Of a stretch of 64,000 bases of DNA, positions 12,356-25,938 are shown one piece after another. This DNA is from Panorpa germanica (Eukaryota; Arthropoda; Insecta; Mecoptera; Panorpidae): NCBI GenBank assembly GCA_963678705.1, contig OY783211.1, forward strand, positions 10,740,603-10,804,602, in the 5' to 3' direction. Under the pieces are notes generated by a model. The model was not told the DNA's origin. It searched no databases and saw nothing but the letters and a program-made list of their open reading frames with translations. The translations under genes and the position numbers were made by a program. Numbering within the stretch: the first letter of the stretch is position 1; each line of letters starts with the position of its first letter.

Positions 12356-12560
12356 AAATGTTTGTGTTTGTTCTTTCTGCTTTGTACAATTTAAATATTT
12401 ATTTCTATTCACGCTGTTATTCTTTTGATGTACTTATAACCCAACCCCATTTGACAGAACCACTCAACCCGCATCCCCACTACCCTTATTTAAACTATGC
12501 AAGTTTCCACGTCATGCATACTGACAGGTGCATATATTAAATTGCTTTGTTGAATTATTT

Positions 12561-12595
12561 ATATTTCATTTACATTTTTGAATACAGGTAAGTTT
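12561..12595 (+). other. Weak candidate recursive splice site
   Basis: TTTTTGAATACAG is followed directly by a perfect GTAAGT donor at 12588. The pyrimidine tract is interrupted by GAATA, so the acceptor half is mediocre. Same layout and strand as the stronger site at 2629|2630. Confidence 0.25.
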
Positions 12596-14508
12596 CATTT
12601 TAATTATAAATTATTAAGTACGTTAGTATTAATTAAAATTGGTGTGTTTGTGATAGTTGATGTACATTATTTTAATAACTCTTTTTAGACTCTTTGCATA
12701 TTTTCATTTTTAAAAGGTTATTATTATGACATACATGGCGAAATGCAGGAGATTGCAGTAAATTCTATTTAAACATTGTAATAACACTGAAGCTCTTATC
12801 CCAGATAATCAGAATAAGTACAGGAATATTTAAACAGCGATGTTATCTCATATATAATAGAAACAAATGTCTGGGACCTTTATTACCACGGAAATTCTTA
12901 AACCAATTGTTTATAAACTTAAAACTCTGATAAGATTACCGAAACTAGAGTTAAATGACCTGAGATAAATTTGCCTGTGGTCCTATTACGTATAACAAAC
13001 CTTTTATAGTTGTGTGTTTTATAGATTTGGTTATTTTTGAATCGTTAATCACTAAATGAATTTCATTATCTGTCATGGATTAAATTTATTACATCTACGG
13101 CAATGGAACTCGAACCGAAGTATACCTAAGTGTTATAGGTCCCGACCTAAGGTTTTTAGAATAGCTATAAAATATACTAGGTAACTATATATAGGTAACA
13201 TCCGTGTTTTATATTTTACTGGTACTTATTATTTTGATCTAATGCGTCCCTACACGGGTTGACTGATTCCAAACTAGTCGGCGCAACGAAGTTTCCAACA
13301 AAAACGAAAAACGAGCCGTGTTTCGTGACTCTATAGAATTTATAACAATGGCATAATAGGGGATTTTATTGTGTCGTATTGTGAGGTATTTGTATGTATG
13401 TATTTAAATACTTTTGAAAAATATTTGTGCACATGCAACGTAATTGACTGCGACAGTCGCTCAAAACCAAATCAGTTTTGTTTCATTCGTACCGTGTGCG
13501 TTCTCTCACTCGTATACACGTGCGTTCTCTCACTTAGAACACAGTTCCATTCTCATTCGATTCGGGCAGATTCGGGGCTCGCGTTTGCAATCAATGCGGA
13601 AGCCTAAGTCAACAGTGTTGTAACAAAATTGAATTTAAAGAAAATATAAATTAAGATTTATTAATCATAATCACATGAAGTTAACAATAAATCTCTGACA
13701 GTAACATCGCTAACTTCATATTCGAACTGCACCTTCCCTGAACTTTATTAATGTCATGTTTTCACCCTATGCTGCAGTAATATTTCCTGTCCACGTCTTT
13801 CCAAGTCCGCCGTCCGTTAGAGTCAACTTATAAGTAATTAACATCTATTCATCATCGTGTGTTTCCGTTATGACCCGTGCAACTTTCAACGATTCGTTTC
13901 CGCCGTCTGTCATTGTCTCCACCGTTCCAAGTTCCAACAAACCGTTGAAATAACTTCATTGCTAGCGATATACCCGTTTAATATCCTCCACATCACTGAG
14001 AGTGATGAGAATCATAAACCAGATTACGTTTGTCGGTTTTTTATCATCAGGTTTTAATTTTTTTACTTTGAATATGTGTTTAACCTTAATTGTTAATCTA
14101 TTACTTTTTGTGCTTTTTGTAATCTAATCCTAGAAAAATTTTTTCCTAATATTTTTTAATCTTTAAAGAGGTGCTCTTAAGAAGTTTTATGAGTAAGCTA
14201 ATGCGCTAAAGAGTAGAATTATTTTTCAAAAAATAGTTCAAAATAGGTCACAAAAGATTAAATAGTAGATAGTAATGTTTAAGTGTCATCTTACTTTTGT
14301 TATCTTAGATAAACCATAAATACACGTAACTGTGTTAGAATTAATATTAGGTGCCTAATCTGATTTGCAATTTCTAGCGATCTTAAGTAATTATAAAATG
14401 AACCTTATACACATCTGTCACAAGATTTATAAGTAATTTATTAGTGTGACTCAGTGATAAGATCGTAAGTCTATATAATAAAAAATTACAATAAATATAA
14501 ATTTCAAA
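12596..14508. other. No gene seen; a GC-richer patch at 13.45-14.05 kb
   Basis: 13450-14050 is richer in CpG and in pyrimidines on the + strand than its surroundings and has two weak open frames (13371-13607 and 13857-14057). It could be untranslated exon or regulatory DNA, but I found no splice-site pair or core promoter that decides it. Confidence 0.4.
13496..13534. repeat. Short tandem repeat, 24-bp period, two units
   Basis: GTGCGTTCTCTCACT occurs at 13496-13510 and again at 13520-13534, separated by CGTATACAC. It lies within the CpG-richer patch. Confidence 0.8.
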
Positions 14509-14787
14509 TTAAGGTGAAACGATACTTGCCCATTTTTGACTGACGAAATATAGATGGCGATATTATACAGCAGGTTAAATATTATCAAAAAAAACATGTT
14601 TTTTTATGTTTAAGTCGTTTTAATTAAGTAACCATAACGCGATTCAAAATCTAAATCTGCAATTAGTTAAATGAATAACGTATCTACATTTTAAGCTTTC
14701 TTCCACTTACTTTTAATGAGTTGGAACCGCTAAAATAGGTTTTGAAAATGAATATTGATATATTTACTAGTTAAATTCCAATTTTTA
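14509..14787. mobile_element. TTAA MITE, copy 2, 3' end lost
   Basis: It begins TTAAGGTGAAACGATACTTG and follows the copy at 3384-3690 closely over almost its full length, including ATAGATGGCGAT, ACAGCAGGTTAAA and TAATGAGTTGGAACCGC. It stops at TTAAATTCCAATTTTTAT, just before the right inverted repeat, where a SINE in minus orientation begins. The missing end was probably lost in a deletion at that junction. Confidence 0.7.
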
Positions 14788-14979
14788 TATGCCTATGTTA
14801 ATCTTTCCGATGCTGAGTTCTATCACCGACGACGACCTAATATGCTGGCGGTGTCGTGGCTTCATATATGTGAATTACACCGGTGCCTAATAAGTTTTAT
14901 GATTATCTATGTACATAATCAATTTAACTTGACAGCAGTGAACGTAAAGCATCAATGCTTTCGCCCACTGTTTCGTCAT
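14788..14979 (-). mobile_element. SINE copy abutting the TTAA MITE
   Basis: In minus orientation it carries the family body (GATGCTGAGTTCTATCACCG, GGTGTCGTGGC, CATATATGTGAATTACACC) and the inverted head (CATCAATGCTTTCGCCCACT). The 3' tail is missing at the MITE junction, and the B-box part of the head is missing too, compared with 53636-53903. Confidence 0.65.
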
Positions 14980-17469
14980 TCAAATCAATAACTAATTACA
15001 TTTTTAACGTAAAAACAAGAAATAAATAGCGCATGATTTTTTTATTTCTCTGTTTAAATCTCATTAAAACATAATTCTGAGTTATAACTTGCTATAAAAC
15101 TTCCTTACAAGCTGTGTCATGTTGGTAACAGATGAGAGTTGTTCATTTGTTGCACCCTGCCCTCATTCTACCGCCCACTACGTGGCTCTGGCAGCTAAAC
15201 GGGGTGGGTTCAAATCCCCGATGTTACGTTTTACATGGAACTGCATATTCATTTCATTATACTATTTTTAATTGTCTGTGTTTTACATTGTGCTTGTTTT
15301 ATTCTTTCTCCTTTTCGTTTTTTATTTAGCTCTCACACTTGTGCTTGTACAAGTGTTATGTCCTATGCCTGTACCCTTAGAATTACTTCATTACATGAAG
15401 TAAAGGATATAACTAAGTAGTACAGGTGTATAATATTTAATTTTTGTTACCTTATTTTATGAACATAAAACCCTATTAAAAATATAAAGTTGTAGTTAAA
15501 ATAAAACTATATGATGTTAAATTAAATTAATAGACGATAAAAAGTTTTATATTTTAGATATTGTAGCACTATTATGGCGTTGATGTAGCATAAGTATCCC
15601 CTCTGTACACGCAATCTGGGTAACACCTTAAATACATGTTACATTTGTTATGAAAGACACATAGACCTTAATGTTGTAACTTTTTAACGTGTCGCAACAT
15701 TAACCGATCTTTGAAATACCTTAATTTTGAAATTAGGCTACTTAAGTTGATCCAAAGGCGACCTAATAGTGCAAAATAATAGAGTTCCATATCTTGGAGA
15801 AGGCAATTGAATAAGTATTATTCAATTTTAAAAATATATAAAAGTATAAGCTTTAAGTTAACGGACGCCATTGAACAGTTACAAAATAAGTCTTCCAATT
15901 TTATAAATTCTTCGGAATATCATTCGACATTACCTACTGATTTTTCAAATGAAAATATTTCACTAAATTATATTACTTAAGCTTATCCTAAGCTATTGAC
16001 AATCACTAAATAAGTTGCAGAATACACTCGAGCAATATTTTTTCGCAGTGCGGTTTTAGTCTAAGAAAGAGGCTGTGGTTTGATTTTGTTAGAATCATTA
16101 ATTTAAAAAATCATCTAACGTTGAGAGGCGTCAATAAAAAGTTACAAATTAGGGGCATAAGTAACCTATTCTAAAAAACCTTTGAAATCTTCTACATTTC
16201 TAGACAATAAAATATGAAACGTATATCTTATGACAGGTTTGCAGAAGGCTCACTTTATAGTTTCTATACGTGATTCTACATAAGATTAGATGCAAATTAA
16301 AATAATCCCATTTGCTAATATTTCATGTATTATTTAATGTAAAATTTTTGACCACACTTTACGTTTTTTTTATTTACCAAAACTTGACATATTTTAACAT
16401 TACCTTCTTATGGTTACGATATTGCTTGACAATTTAATAAAATACTTATTTTCACAAAATTGGGCTACTTCATTTGGATCAAAGTATAGAATTTTTTTTA
16501 GCAATTTACTTAACGTTGTCGGTTGATAATTTTGGGTAAATTTAGGTAAGCTAATTTTAACATTATATTACATTAAAAAGTTACAAAGTAGTAGGTTTAA
16601 AAGTACTGTTTTTGATGACTTGACTTTGATTTTGAGGACACGCAAATTTTAATTTACTAAAGTTAATGAAAAGTGTATTATTATTCAAAATTTGGACTGA
16701 TCGCCAGATTAGCTTCTGAGCTATACTACACGCCGCCTTAAAAAGGATTATTAAGAGAAATGTCTGGTAGTTGCACATTGTATTATTGATTTTATTTGCG
16801 TCTTTAGATAACAACATCACTGAATGAGGTTATAATTAACTTAACGTGTTCAGATATTTGAATAATTAAACTGCTTAACGAACGTAACAGCAGAGTAATT
16901 ACAGTAATAGCCGTTATAAATCAACCATTAGCTGTAGAGACATCTGTACGATTAAATATTAAATACAACGAGAGTATTATCGGAAAACAACAACTACAAA
17001 TACTAGTACGACTAACTGATCAGACAAAATAAATTAGTTTTTCAAGTTAAACGAGTAATCGATTCTAGATGAATACGAACATGCTTCTAGAATATTGTGG
17101 AATGTTTTACAAAAGTCTGGAAAATTCATTTAATTTTCTTGTGGAAAATAACCATTGTTCTGTAAACAAAATAAATGTATTCACACACAGTTATGAATAA
17201 CTGTAGGTGCATGATAATCGCTTTAAACTCGTAGTGTGGGTGGCAGTGGGTGGACGGGAGATGTTGAGTTAGATGAAAGAATGAGTTAAAAGTATTATAC
17301 AATTTAATTTGATTACTTTGTATATAACTTCAGTTATATCATTTTGCTAAATTCATTTACATCGGCTTACAGCATAAATCAAAAACAAATTATTCGTTTA
17401 AATATAATAAATGTGGAAGGAAATTGATTAATAATAAATTAGTTCAAAGTTTTTATATTAGTATCCTTG
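14980..17469. other. No gene seen apart from a tRNA-like B-box
   Basis: AT-rich with scattered short frames, including a 79-codon minus frame at 16581-16820 that matches nothing known. A tRNA-like segment near 15180-15230 is listed separately. Confidence 0.5.
15165..15235 (+). other. tRNA-like B-box segment, possibly a SINE head
   Basis: GGGTTCAAATCCCC at 15206-15219 fits the RNA polymerase III B-box and could form a T-arm with a TTCAAAT loop. CTACGTGGCTCTGGCAG upstream vaguely recalls an A-box region. I could not build a full tRNA cloverleaf. It may be the head of a second SINE family or chance. Confidence 0.2.
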
Positions 17470-17847
17470 CGTGTTTTCCAATTACAGAGCACACTCCGGT
17501 TAGTGCTGCACTGTGTTGCATTGTGCGGATGTTTAATTCAAAAATACACTCGTTTTAAATCTGTTCCTTCATCTATACTTGTTTATTTTTATTTTCAAAC
17601 ATTGTTTATGTTTTTACCTTTAAAAATATAATTTTACAATGGTATTGGAAATAATACTTAATATAATTATCAACAATCCCAAGAATTCCTACATTTTATG
17701 CTAATTAGTTGGTTAAAATTGAGCACATCATGCGAGAGCAGAACATTTTAAAGTGCTCAACTGTGCGAGGCGCTGCTATAGTTGAAATATTTAATGCTGA
17801 GCATAATGCTGCATTAAGCGCTCTAGTGCTGTAATTGTAAAACACCC
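17470..17847. mobile_element. Non-autonomous inverted-repeat element, 378 bp
   Basis: The left end GTGTTTTCCAATTACAG and the reverse-complemented right end GTGTTTTACAATTACAG differ at one position in 17. Pairing continues more weakly inward (GGTTAGTGCTGCA against GCTTAATGCAGCA). The interior has repeated GTGCT/AGCAC words and no open frame. I saw no clear target duplication. Superfamily unknown. Confidence 0.6.
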
Positions 17848-19297
17848 ATTATTCTTTAGTTGAGTGTGCTATGTTTTTTATAATAAGGTCTGTTTAATAT
17901 GAACCGATTACAGTTTAAGGATTGTGGGTGATATTTTAAACGCATGTGAACCCTAATAAATATAGCAGATATTATGATCTTCGAAATAATATTAACTGTT
18001 ATTATGAATTAAAAGTTAGAATTAATTTGTTCCAATAATTATTGTTTATCTTAATTAGAGTAAAACTACTTGAAATACTTTAATAGGAATGATATTAATA
18101 ATTAAGTTTTAATTCGTGTTTGGGAAAATTTCAGTTTTTTTTAAGGAAATAATGTGTTGAAATCGCCTCAGAATATATTAAAATTTCAAAAAACATTAGC
18201 TAATGTTAGCAAGTTATATGTAACCATCATTTTAGAACATTTGGTATTGACTTATAGTTTAAAATAAATGTTAATGTAATTCATTCACTGTCAACATAAT
18301 TTACAGCTTTCAAAGAATGTTTTAATTCAAGATTATTTTCGCAAGTAGTATTATCAAAGGTTGAAGTAAGAATTTGTATACATTCATCTTGCAGAATATA
18401 AATATGTTATAGACTTTTCGTTTACATTGTTAAACATCTTACTTGTTTTATATAAATAAACTTCCAATTTATATTTCAACAACAGGCAATTTGGCTTACA
18501 TCTTTATCAACTAGGTTGCGATTGAAATATTTACTATTTTTGTAATTGTGCCAATCAATCCGAGGCTGATCTCACAATGAGTGGATGCAGTTTTTTTACA
18601 CTTTATCGTATATATTATAAATAATGTTGCCCCAAGACAAAGCTAAATTTTTAATGTCTGGACAGTTTTGTCGCAAGTGTGCGCTAAACCTACTCATATA
18701 TTTTATTAAATAAAAATCTTTTTTTTATTTATATTTAATGTTTGTTTATAAGAATGAAATGTTAAATGTTAAAATTTTATTTGTAGACAAAAATATAAAC
18801 AAAATTTCAAATTCCCTTGCGTATCTTTCATCTCATCAGTTTATGATATTATTTTTCCTCCAAGACTTCTTATTATTTACACAAGATGTATTATGGCATA
18901 TACATCATTTATGAGCCTGTCTCAAACTGCCTATGATTGGCTGTATTTTACACTGTCTACATAAAGCCTATGGACCATATATGGTACTCGTATCCATAAT
19001 ACAAGAGACTTTATTTGAAAATTCAACAACCAAAAATATATTAAATTTTATATTAAATCATTTTTATTTCTTATTATTTTTTGTCTGCATTTTCTTGTTA
19101 TGTTGTTCATATGTTGTATAGACATGGTATATACTGGTACCAAAATAACATAAAAGTGACCATGGTCATACTGGGAAGCTGGAAAACTATTACCGTATTT
19201 CCAACGCGTCGTCTATCAAAATGTCAGTGAAAAGGATTTAGAGAATCATAAATGAAATACATCTATGTGAAAATGTAGAGCTACAAAATATCTTTTC

Positions 19298-19300
<3 letters not shown>
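17848..19300. other. No gene seen
   Basis: AT-rich sequence with no long frame, no paired repeats and no splice-like signals worth noting. Confidence 0.5.

Positions 19301-19368
<68 letters not shown>
19301..19368. repeat. (TA)n microsatellite, 34 units
   Basis: An uninterrupted TA tract. The adjoining hAT-like MITE appears to have inserted at its right end. A long uninterrupted tract like this is usually highly length-variable. Confidence 0.97.
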
Positions 19369-19369
<1 letters not shown>

Positions 19370-19553
19370 CAGGCCCGGATTTGAGAGAGAGCAGGCGGGG
19401 CTTCCACAAGAGAGGGGAACCCGCAATAGAGATAAAAGCAATAAATTTTTACAAGGCTTGACGGAAAAAAAATTCTTCGGAAAAAAATTAGGGGTCTCCA
19501 CTCCTTCGTTTACTCAGGGCCTCCACAACTCCAAATCCGACACTGATACATAG
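19362..19553. mobile_element. hAT-like MITE with 8-bp target duplication
   Basis: The element at 19370-19545 starts CAGGCCCGGATTTG and ends CAAATCCGACACTG, inverted termini of the CAGTGTCGGATTTG kind used by insect hAT elements. It is flanked by ATATATAG (19362-19369) and ATACATAG (19546-19553), which match at seven of eight bases. hAT transposases make 8-bp duplications. It is 176 bp and non-coding. Confidence 0.75.
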
Positions 19554-19639
19554 TGAAATAATTGAACTGCCGAAACTATGAGGTATAGAATTTCATACCT
19601 TCAGTAGGTAATAAGCTCGAACAGACCAGAACTTCAACT

Positions 19640-19975
19640 CGATTAAGTAAAGCCCCATTCCAAGCTTCTGTTTTAATATAATGACGTAATGTTGAAGCAC
19701 AGCAATGGTTTGACTAGTGTTATTCAAACACGGTGTTTTCCCCCAATAAAAAGCAATGCTTTATCAACATACAAAATTCAGAGTTTTCCATTGTTTTAAA
19801 AAAATTAAAAGTTTCGCCATGTAAACCACTGTAACCCGTAAAGTAATAGTCAAAATGTCATGAAATTTTGACATATATCGTTTGAAGGTTGGTGCTATCT
19901 AAATTATACGAATTGGCTTATAGTAGCGCCATCTTTTCAAAGTTGTTCGTTTCATCTGTCATTCAAAGTTGTTAA
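19640..19975 (-). mobile_element. Mariner 5' fragment with transposase start
   Basis: On the minus strand an ATG at 19791 begins MENSEFCMLIKHCFLLGENT, the N-terminus of mariner/SETMAR-like transposases (KFCFLKGKNTVQA...WLD). The frame is then lost. About 180 bp of preceding leader (CAAAATTTCATGACATTTTG and GGTTGGTGCTATCTAAA on the + strand) matches the element at 41734-42202, so both belong to one mariner family. Confidence 0.7.
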
Positions 19976-22900
19976 GAAATGTGTAATTATGGAAGGTGCT
20001 TCACTCTTTGTCATTATTAAAATAGACACCACATTTTTAGGTTATAACAATAAATACAATTCATTGTAAGTACTAAAAATCACTTCACATTATATATCTT
20101 AATAAATATATAAAATGTAATGAAGTTTTGTGATGTCATAAACATTTAATTATATATCTATTGTAACAAGAATAATAATCTATAAACATTTTAACTATAT
20201 AAAATATAATAAGTTAATAATAAAATGATGAAATTGATATTTATAAAAGATATAACCTATAAATTTAAGTAATAAATCATTTTATTTCCAACCAATAGTA
20301 AAGCACGGTATGTGACGGTACACGAACAACATGAAGTCAGAAGCTATAGCCAGGTTTATTACTTTTGTCTCTGGTCCGTGTTCTCTGGTATCGGTCCCTG
20401 CATGGTCATGTCAGTAACAAAGCCATGACCGAGAGTAATCGGGGGAACCCATTGTTTGATTTAAAATATGGTAGAGAATACAATAGTCCGGTATATGTTG
20501 TAAATATAAAATATACTATGAGTATATGAAGTTCTATAAAATAAAAAGAGATGTCCTCATATTAGCTTATAAAATATTTGATATTGTTAGTAATATTATA
20601 TGTTTCATATATATTTGAGGTTATAATGGATATTAACCACATTTTAATGTAGAATAAAATAAAATAATGAATTTATTACATGAAGTTACCAGTAATATTG
20701 TAATCTATGCGAATTACCGCATGTGTGGTCAGAGCGCTGTCCTCGCAAAGTACTCGTGTAGTGTTGCCAGCAATAAAACTAAAAGTTAATGAATGGTTTA
20801 TACATAAATAAACTTTTAAATAAGTTATTCTAATACGTCTATTGTCACAATTATCATTCATTTCATGATGTTAATTTTATAACAAATACAGTAGGACAGG
20901 AAAATGAATAAATACTAAAAATTATTTGTAAAACAATCTCTTCTCTTCCGGATGTAGAGTCAGTCGATTCAGGTGCCGATTTTAAATGTGTAAAAATAAT
21001 GAAAGCAGTGAAAAGAAGAAATATGACGGAAATCATTATTATTATTAGTCTTGAGAGTTTAACTTATGTTAAATTTGTGTAATGCAAGATAATTATAAGA
21101 ATGTAATAGCTAATGCAAGAACGTTAAATAAATAAATAAGAAAACTAAGAAATAAGTTATGACGGGTGATAATAACACGGAATTGAAGGTCTGAACATGT
21201 TCAAACATGCAACACCTGTTATGTAATTATTAAAATATGCTTTTAATAAAATTGTTGACATTGAAATAAAGTTTTTTTTTAAAAAGTCACCTACTTGTCA
21301 AGTGATATTATAATACAGCGAACACAACTTCTTTCAGAACCTATTAATATGAAATCAATATTGATTTTATGTTATTACTTCCCCTATTCACGCCACCCAC
21401 CGCCTGTTGCACACCGGTCTTTCGTAGAAATAAAGCCTCAACTTAACTTCTTGAGAAGCAATGAACTTTTACTGCTGAACTGGTGTTTTTATTAGATTCA
21501 TCAAAATAAGAGCATCAATATGTTTAGAATTTTATAACTTTTATTTTCTTTATTATTTTATTAACAGAAATATTCTTTTAAAATTGTATTTTCTATACGC
21601 TACTTATACCTACCTATTCGTTTGATTTTTATTGAAAGTTCCGAAAGCTTTTATGATACTTTTAATAAAGTGATTTTTACTTTATAATATTAGATTTTCT
21701 TTTTTGATAAATTATGTTTGATGTAGGGATGTTATTAAATATTTGATAAATAGATTTTATTTGCAATTTGATCGGATTTTTTTGCTTTTATCTTTTGATG
21801 GAACTGTCAATATATTCGTACTGAGTATTATTGTGAGATGTTTTACATTAAAATACTATTGAATCGTGAGTATCTTTAAAGGTACTACGTAAGAAAAATT
21901 ATCTTTCCATGTAAATTTACGTTCTCTGACGTCAATAAAGCCTTTTATCGAATTTTAAATAAATTTTACATAATGTTGCACATTAAATTATTAAATTAGA
22001 GGATTTGAAAAGGATTTGAAAAAACTGAAAGAGGATTTTTATATCTGTTGCTTTACTTAATGACAAATGTAACAGCATTATGTTTAACTTCGTAAATAAT
22101 AGAAGGTAAAAAATATTACGTGAGTTTACGTTTTGTGTTAGACGTAAAATGTGACAAGGACAGTGGTAAGTCAGAATAAGCGAAACTTTGTTTGACGTAA
22201 TTTATAAATGGCCTCCAAAATATTTTCCATACTTATTTTCTAATTATTGACTTAGCTTAATGTTCACAGTTACAATTTAGCTTGAGAATTACATTTTTTT
22301 GTAAAACTCGAAAATCGATACTTGAAAGTCTATTTTGATCGACTTGAAGTTATGAAAGATCGATCATAGAAAATCGATTAATTTAGACAAAAAGGCAAAG
22401 TCGACTTTTCCATTCATGTGATGGATAATATTTACAAAGAAAGACAACAGATTGAGTAGTACAATTTTACACACTAATCCTATTGAATAAAAGCATAACT
22501 AAGCAATATATTTTACTTAATTTGAATTTAATATCAGTGTTTTCACATGTGGTGTTACCATGGTATTGCACATAGATAGGTTAACACAAGCTCTCTAGAA
22601 TCGAGCATATTACGACGAATTGAATTGCAGAACGGTAAGGAAAATCTATAGAATCTTGTCTTCTACATTCAATTCATCCAAATAACATTGTCAGAATTCT
22701 CATCGAATGAGTCGGTGCGACTGGTATTGCCACCGCTGGGTAGAATTCAATAATTGTGACCTTAGTGAAATTCCAGGTACCCCGACTAAATTACTAAGAT
22801 TAATGGATGATAGGACTCGTATATTGAATCGAATTGTATGTATGGTTGAAATACATCATCAACTGATAAGGTGGCACGTAATTAAGATAGTTGAAATACT

Positions 22901-23197
22901 ACTCACCCGAAAGGCAATGTACAAGTACAGGGTATTAGGTACATGGAGAGCAATCTGAAAAAGAAAAAAATAATAATAATATTTAGAAATATATTAAAAT
23001 AAAATAAAATTTTATAATGTATATATTTAATCGATTGTTCAGTTTTTTAGCGAACATTTCCAAAATCGAATTTGTAGCATCCATTGTATTCGGAGATGTC
23101 TAAGTAATGAACTGGAAGATCGACATATTAAGAATTAAGTCTTGAAAAATTATCCCACATAATATTAGAGAGAATATATTTGTACATTTTTAAATTA

Positions 23198-23232
23198 TTT
23201 TATTTAACGTTGGCCTATTCCTGACGCATTAT
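23198..23232 (-). mobile_element. SINE 3' tail fragment
   Basis: TTATTTAACGTTGGCCTATT followed by CCTGACGC matches the reverse complement of the 53.6-kb SINE tail (GGAAATAGGCCGACGTTAAA). Only about 35 bp is recognisable. Confidence 0.4.
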
Positions 23233-25503
23233 ATCTCAAGATCGGTTGAAAAAATGAATCAAATTAAATTTGTAAAGAATTGCTAATAGAAGAAGTTCTT
23301 CCTCTAGGATAAATGGAATGTGCAATTCAAAAAAAAGTTGAAATAGTTTATTGTTGAAATAGAAAGATACAAGGCCCTTGAAAGATGGATAATGAAGTTA
23401 TTACAGAAACAATAATGGAAGAATTTGAAATAGAATGGGAAAAGATGAAAAATAGAGAAAAATTATATGTTGTATAAATTACGTATTATAAAAGTGTTTA
23501 TAAAATGTATATACTGATGTAAAGTGCTAATAACGATTAATAGTTGATGCACTCACATAAAACATAAGCTTTAAATGCTTATTTACTGTGCTATAATTAA
23601 TATTTGACATTAATCAAGTAGACATATATCATCAGTAGTGCCACTGGACTATTCGCTTCAGTACCAGAAGCTTTTGGGGTCCCCCTTCGCTATACGATGT
23701 GTATGACTGGATATAAATTAATTTAGGATATCAGGCAAGAGAATGTCTTCAGGTAACAAAGCATAATATTAAAATGAATATATTAACAATTAAATTCTTG
23801 ATGTCATTCAAAGTGATTCTTTCAGAGAATTAATAATAAAAGATACTCAATTAATAATTAATTATCTTGTAATAATAACTTAACTTGATACCAGGCTTTC
23901 ATATAAGAGAATAGTATTCATAGATGCAGTAGATTTTCCAAAAAACAATTTAGTCTTGATCATTGTAAACCCTTTAAACGAAGCACTTGAAATTTCCTTC
24001 ATTAATATTCGTATGAAATGAAATTCTATTATTAAATTGGTTGGTTATCGGACATTAAACCCAGCTGATGCATCGTGCTGGTGCTGCATGGATACCACGC
24101 TTTCTTAAGATCAGTGAACTTAATGAACCATTCAAATCCATTGGATTCCCTAGACTTAGGTAATTAGACGCCATGCTGTTATGGTTGTTGCGTTCTGACA
24201 AATGAAGTGAACCACTAAATATTCTGAATCTATGGATTACATCTATACTTGTAGTTAAAAGGCTTGATTGCAAAAGCCGGGATTACAATGGATTAATCAT
24301 TGATATAATTGTACAACGTGGATTGTACACAAAATGATGTATGTAACGCGATTGAAACTTTGAAAATTGTGCTCCATTGTGAAAAGATTTAATGGGATTT
24401 GTTTAACGTTATACTTACAGAGAGAATAGACTGTCTTAAGATAAACAAAATATAAAAATACTCGTATGTCCCTCTATAAATACCTTGCCGTTTTGAAAAT
24501 CTATCTCGTAGTTATATTATCGTCGCTATTTTGATTGCTGTAAATGCAATAGTTCAATTGAATAAAATTATACTTTGATTATATTTCTATAATTTATAAT
24601 CGTGTAATTTTCATAAGTTCCATTTCAAACATTTCTATTGAAATTTTATAACTAATTTCCTGTTACAAAACTAGGTAGGAAAACTCTCTCAAAGGATAAC
24701 TTTGTTTGATAATTTTCATTCGCTTTGTACAACATTTATCTTGCACTTGCAACTATTTCAATCTGTCTGTATTTACATTTACGGCTGACGTTTTATTGAT
24801 GAAGGAAAGAACCTCAACTTATAAAGAAACCCTTTGAAGCAGTGGTTCTTAATCTAGGAAGCCTGATCTTTTCAGATAAACTTAAAAGAGCTTAATGGAT
24901 GAAATAGCTTTTCTGAAATTATAAATCTTTTATGGTATGAACCAGTGGTGTATCATCTATACAATGATTCATGATAATGTAAAGTAAAGATTGTATTGGA
25001 ATATCTGGACTTAAAATACCCAAAGAAGAAGAACTATCATCTTCAAAAATTACTAAATTCTGGATTTGTTTTTAAAGTTTGGAAACCCTTCAGTAAATCC
25101 AGATATTAGTGTGACAGATTTATACAAATACCAACTTTGATTTTTTATCCATCTGTTTGTTGAATTGTCTGAACGAATCTGGAATTTATTATATAATATT
25201 ATATTGACATAAGCTGAACCTTTCATTCTCTTTACAGTCTCAAATCCTTTAGGGATATTTTACAGAACATTCCCCTCTTTTCCTCCAGGGGCTTCAATCT
25301 TCGTTCTACTAACTCTCACAGTGGTAATACTCGTACCTCACTCCTGCAAGCAATCCCAATCCTTTACTCTCACTCTCTCTCTCCCTCTGGAACTGCAATA
25401 TGTTACTGTGGGAGTTTGGATTTAACGTCTATTACAGAAAGCGTATTCCCGGCACGTGATGACGACTATAAAAACTATTTAATGGTCAGAATGTGATGCT
25501 AGG

Positions 25504-25556
25504 GCCCAGGCCAGGCCAGGCCCGAGAATATCTACATGGAGATGGAGATGGAGAGC
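25504..25556. repeat. Short GC-rich simple repeats
   Basis: GGCCCAGGCCAGGCCAGGCC is followed within 20 bp by GGAGATGGAGATGGAGAG. Confidence 0.8.
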
Positions 25557-25938
25557 ATGGACACATTAATGTTGGATGTTAATTACCGTACGAGCATTTA
25601 CTTCGACGCGAGGATCACGTTCTTTATTTAAGATTAGACGGCACTTAACGGAGCTTTATCAATTTAACTCCATGTTCATGTTGCAGCTCTATTATTGCAA
25701 TGATTTATTCACCAACATTCTAAACATGTAGAGTATTTATAAATTAAGTTTGTTTCATAATTGTTTTAAGAAAATAAACCGTATGAGTGTTCCAATAAGT
25801 CAACTTCTTTTTTGTATAAAGAGATCAAAAGCTTCCTATCCAGAGTAAGAAATGTATTTCTGTTGTTATATATGACTCTTCTTTTAAAGTTTCCTGACCT
25901 CGCCAATTTGTGCAATTTAGTTTCTTGAGATATTACTA

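Larger units (their letters stand above)
19976..25938. other. No gene recognised over 6 kb
   Basis: AT-rich. It contains a SINE tail fragment at 23198-23232. The 83-codon frame at 22707-22958 (+), with richer composition, and the 72-codon frame at 24055-24273 (-) match no family I know. 22310-22400 has clustered ATCGAT words like the MITE at 59 kb. 25260-25560 is GC-richer, with CT-rich and GGCCA repeats, but lacks exon structure. Confidence 0.45.

Noticed and set aside
15165-15235. tRNA gene
   Set aside because: A B-box and possible T-arm are present, but no acceptor stem, D-arm or anticodon arm can be assembled.
17085-17112. Heat-shock-element-like TTCTAGAATATTGTGGAATGT
   Set aside because: Only two adjacent GAA/TTC units are well formed, and there is no promoter or gene nearby.
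23639-23700. hAT-like end CAGTAGTGCCACTGGACTAT
   Set aside because: No matching inverted end or 8-bp duplication was found within several hundred bases on either side.
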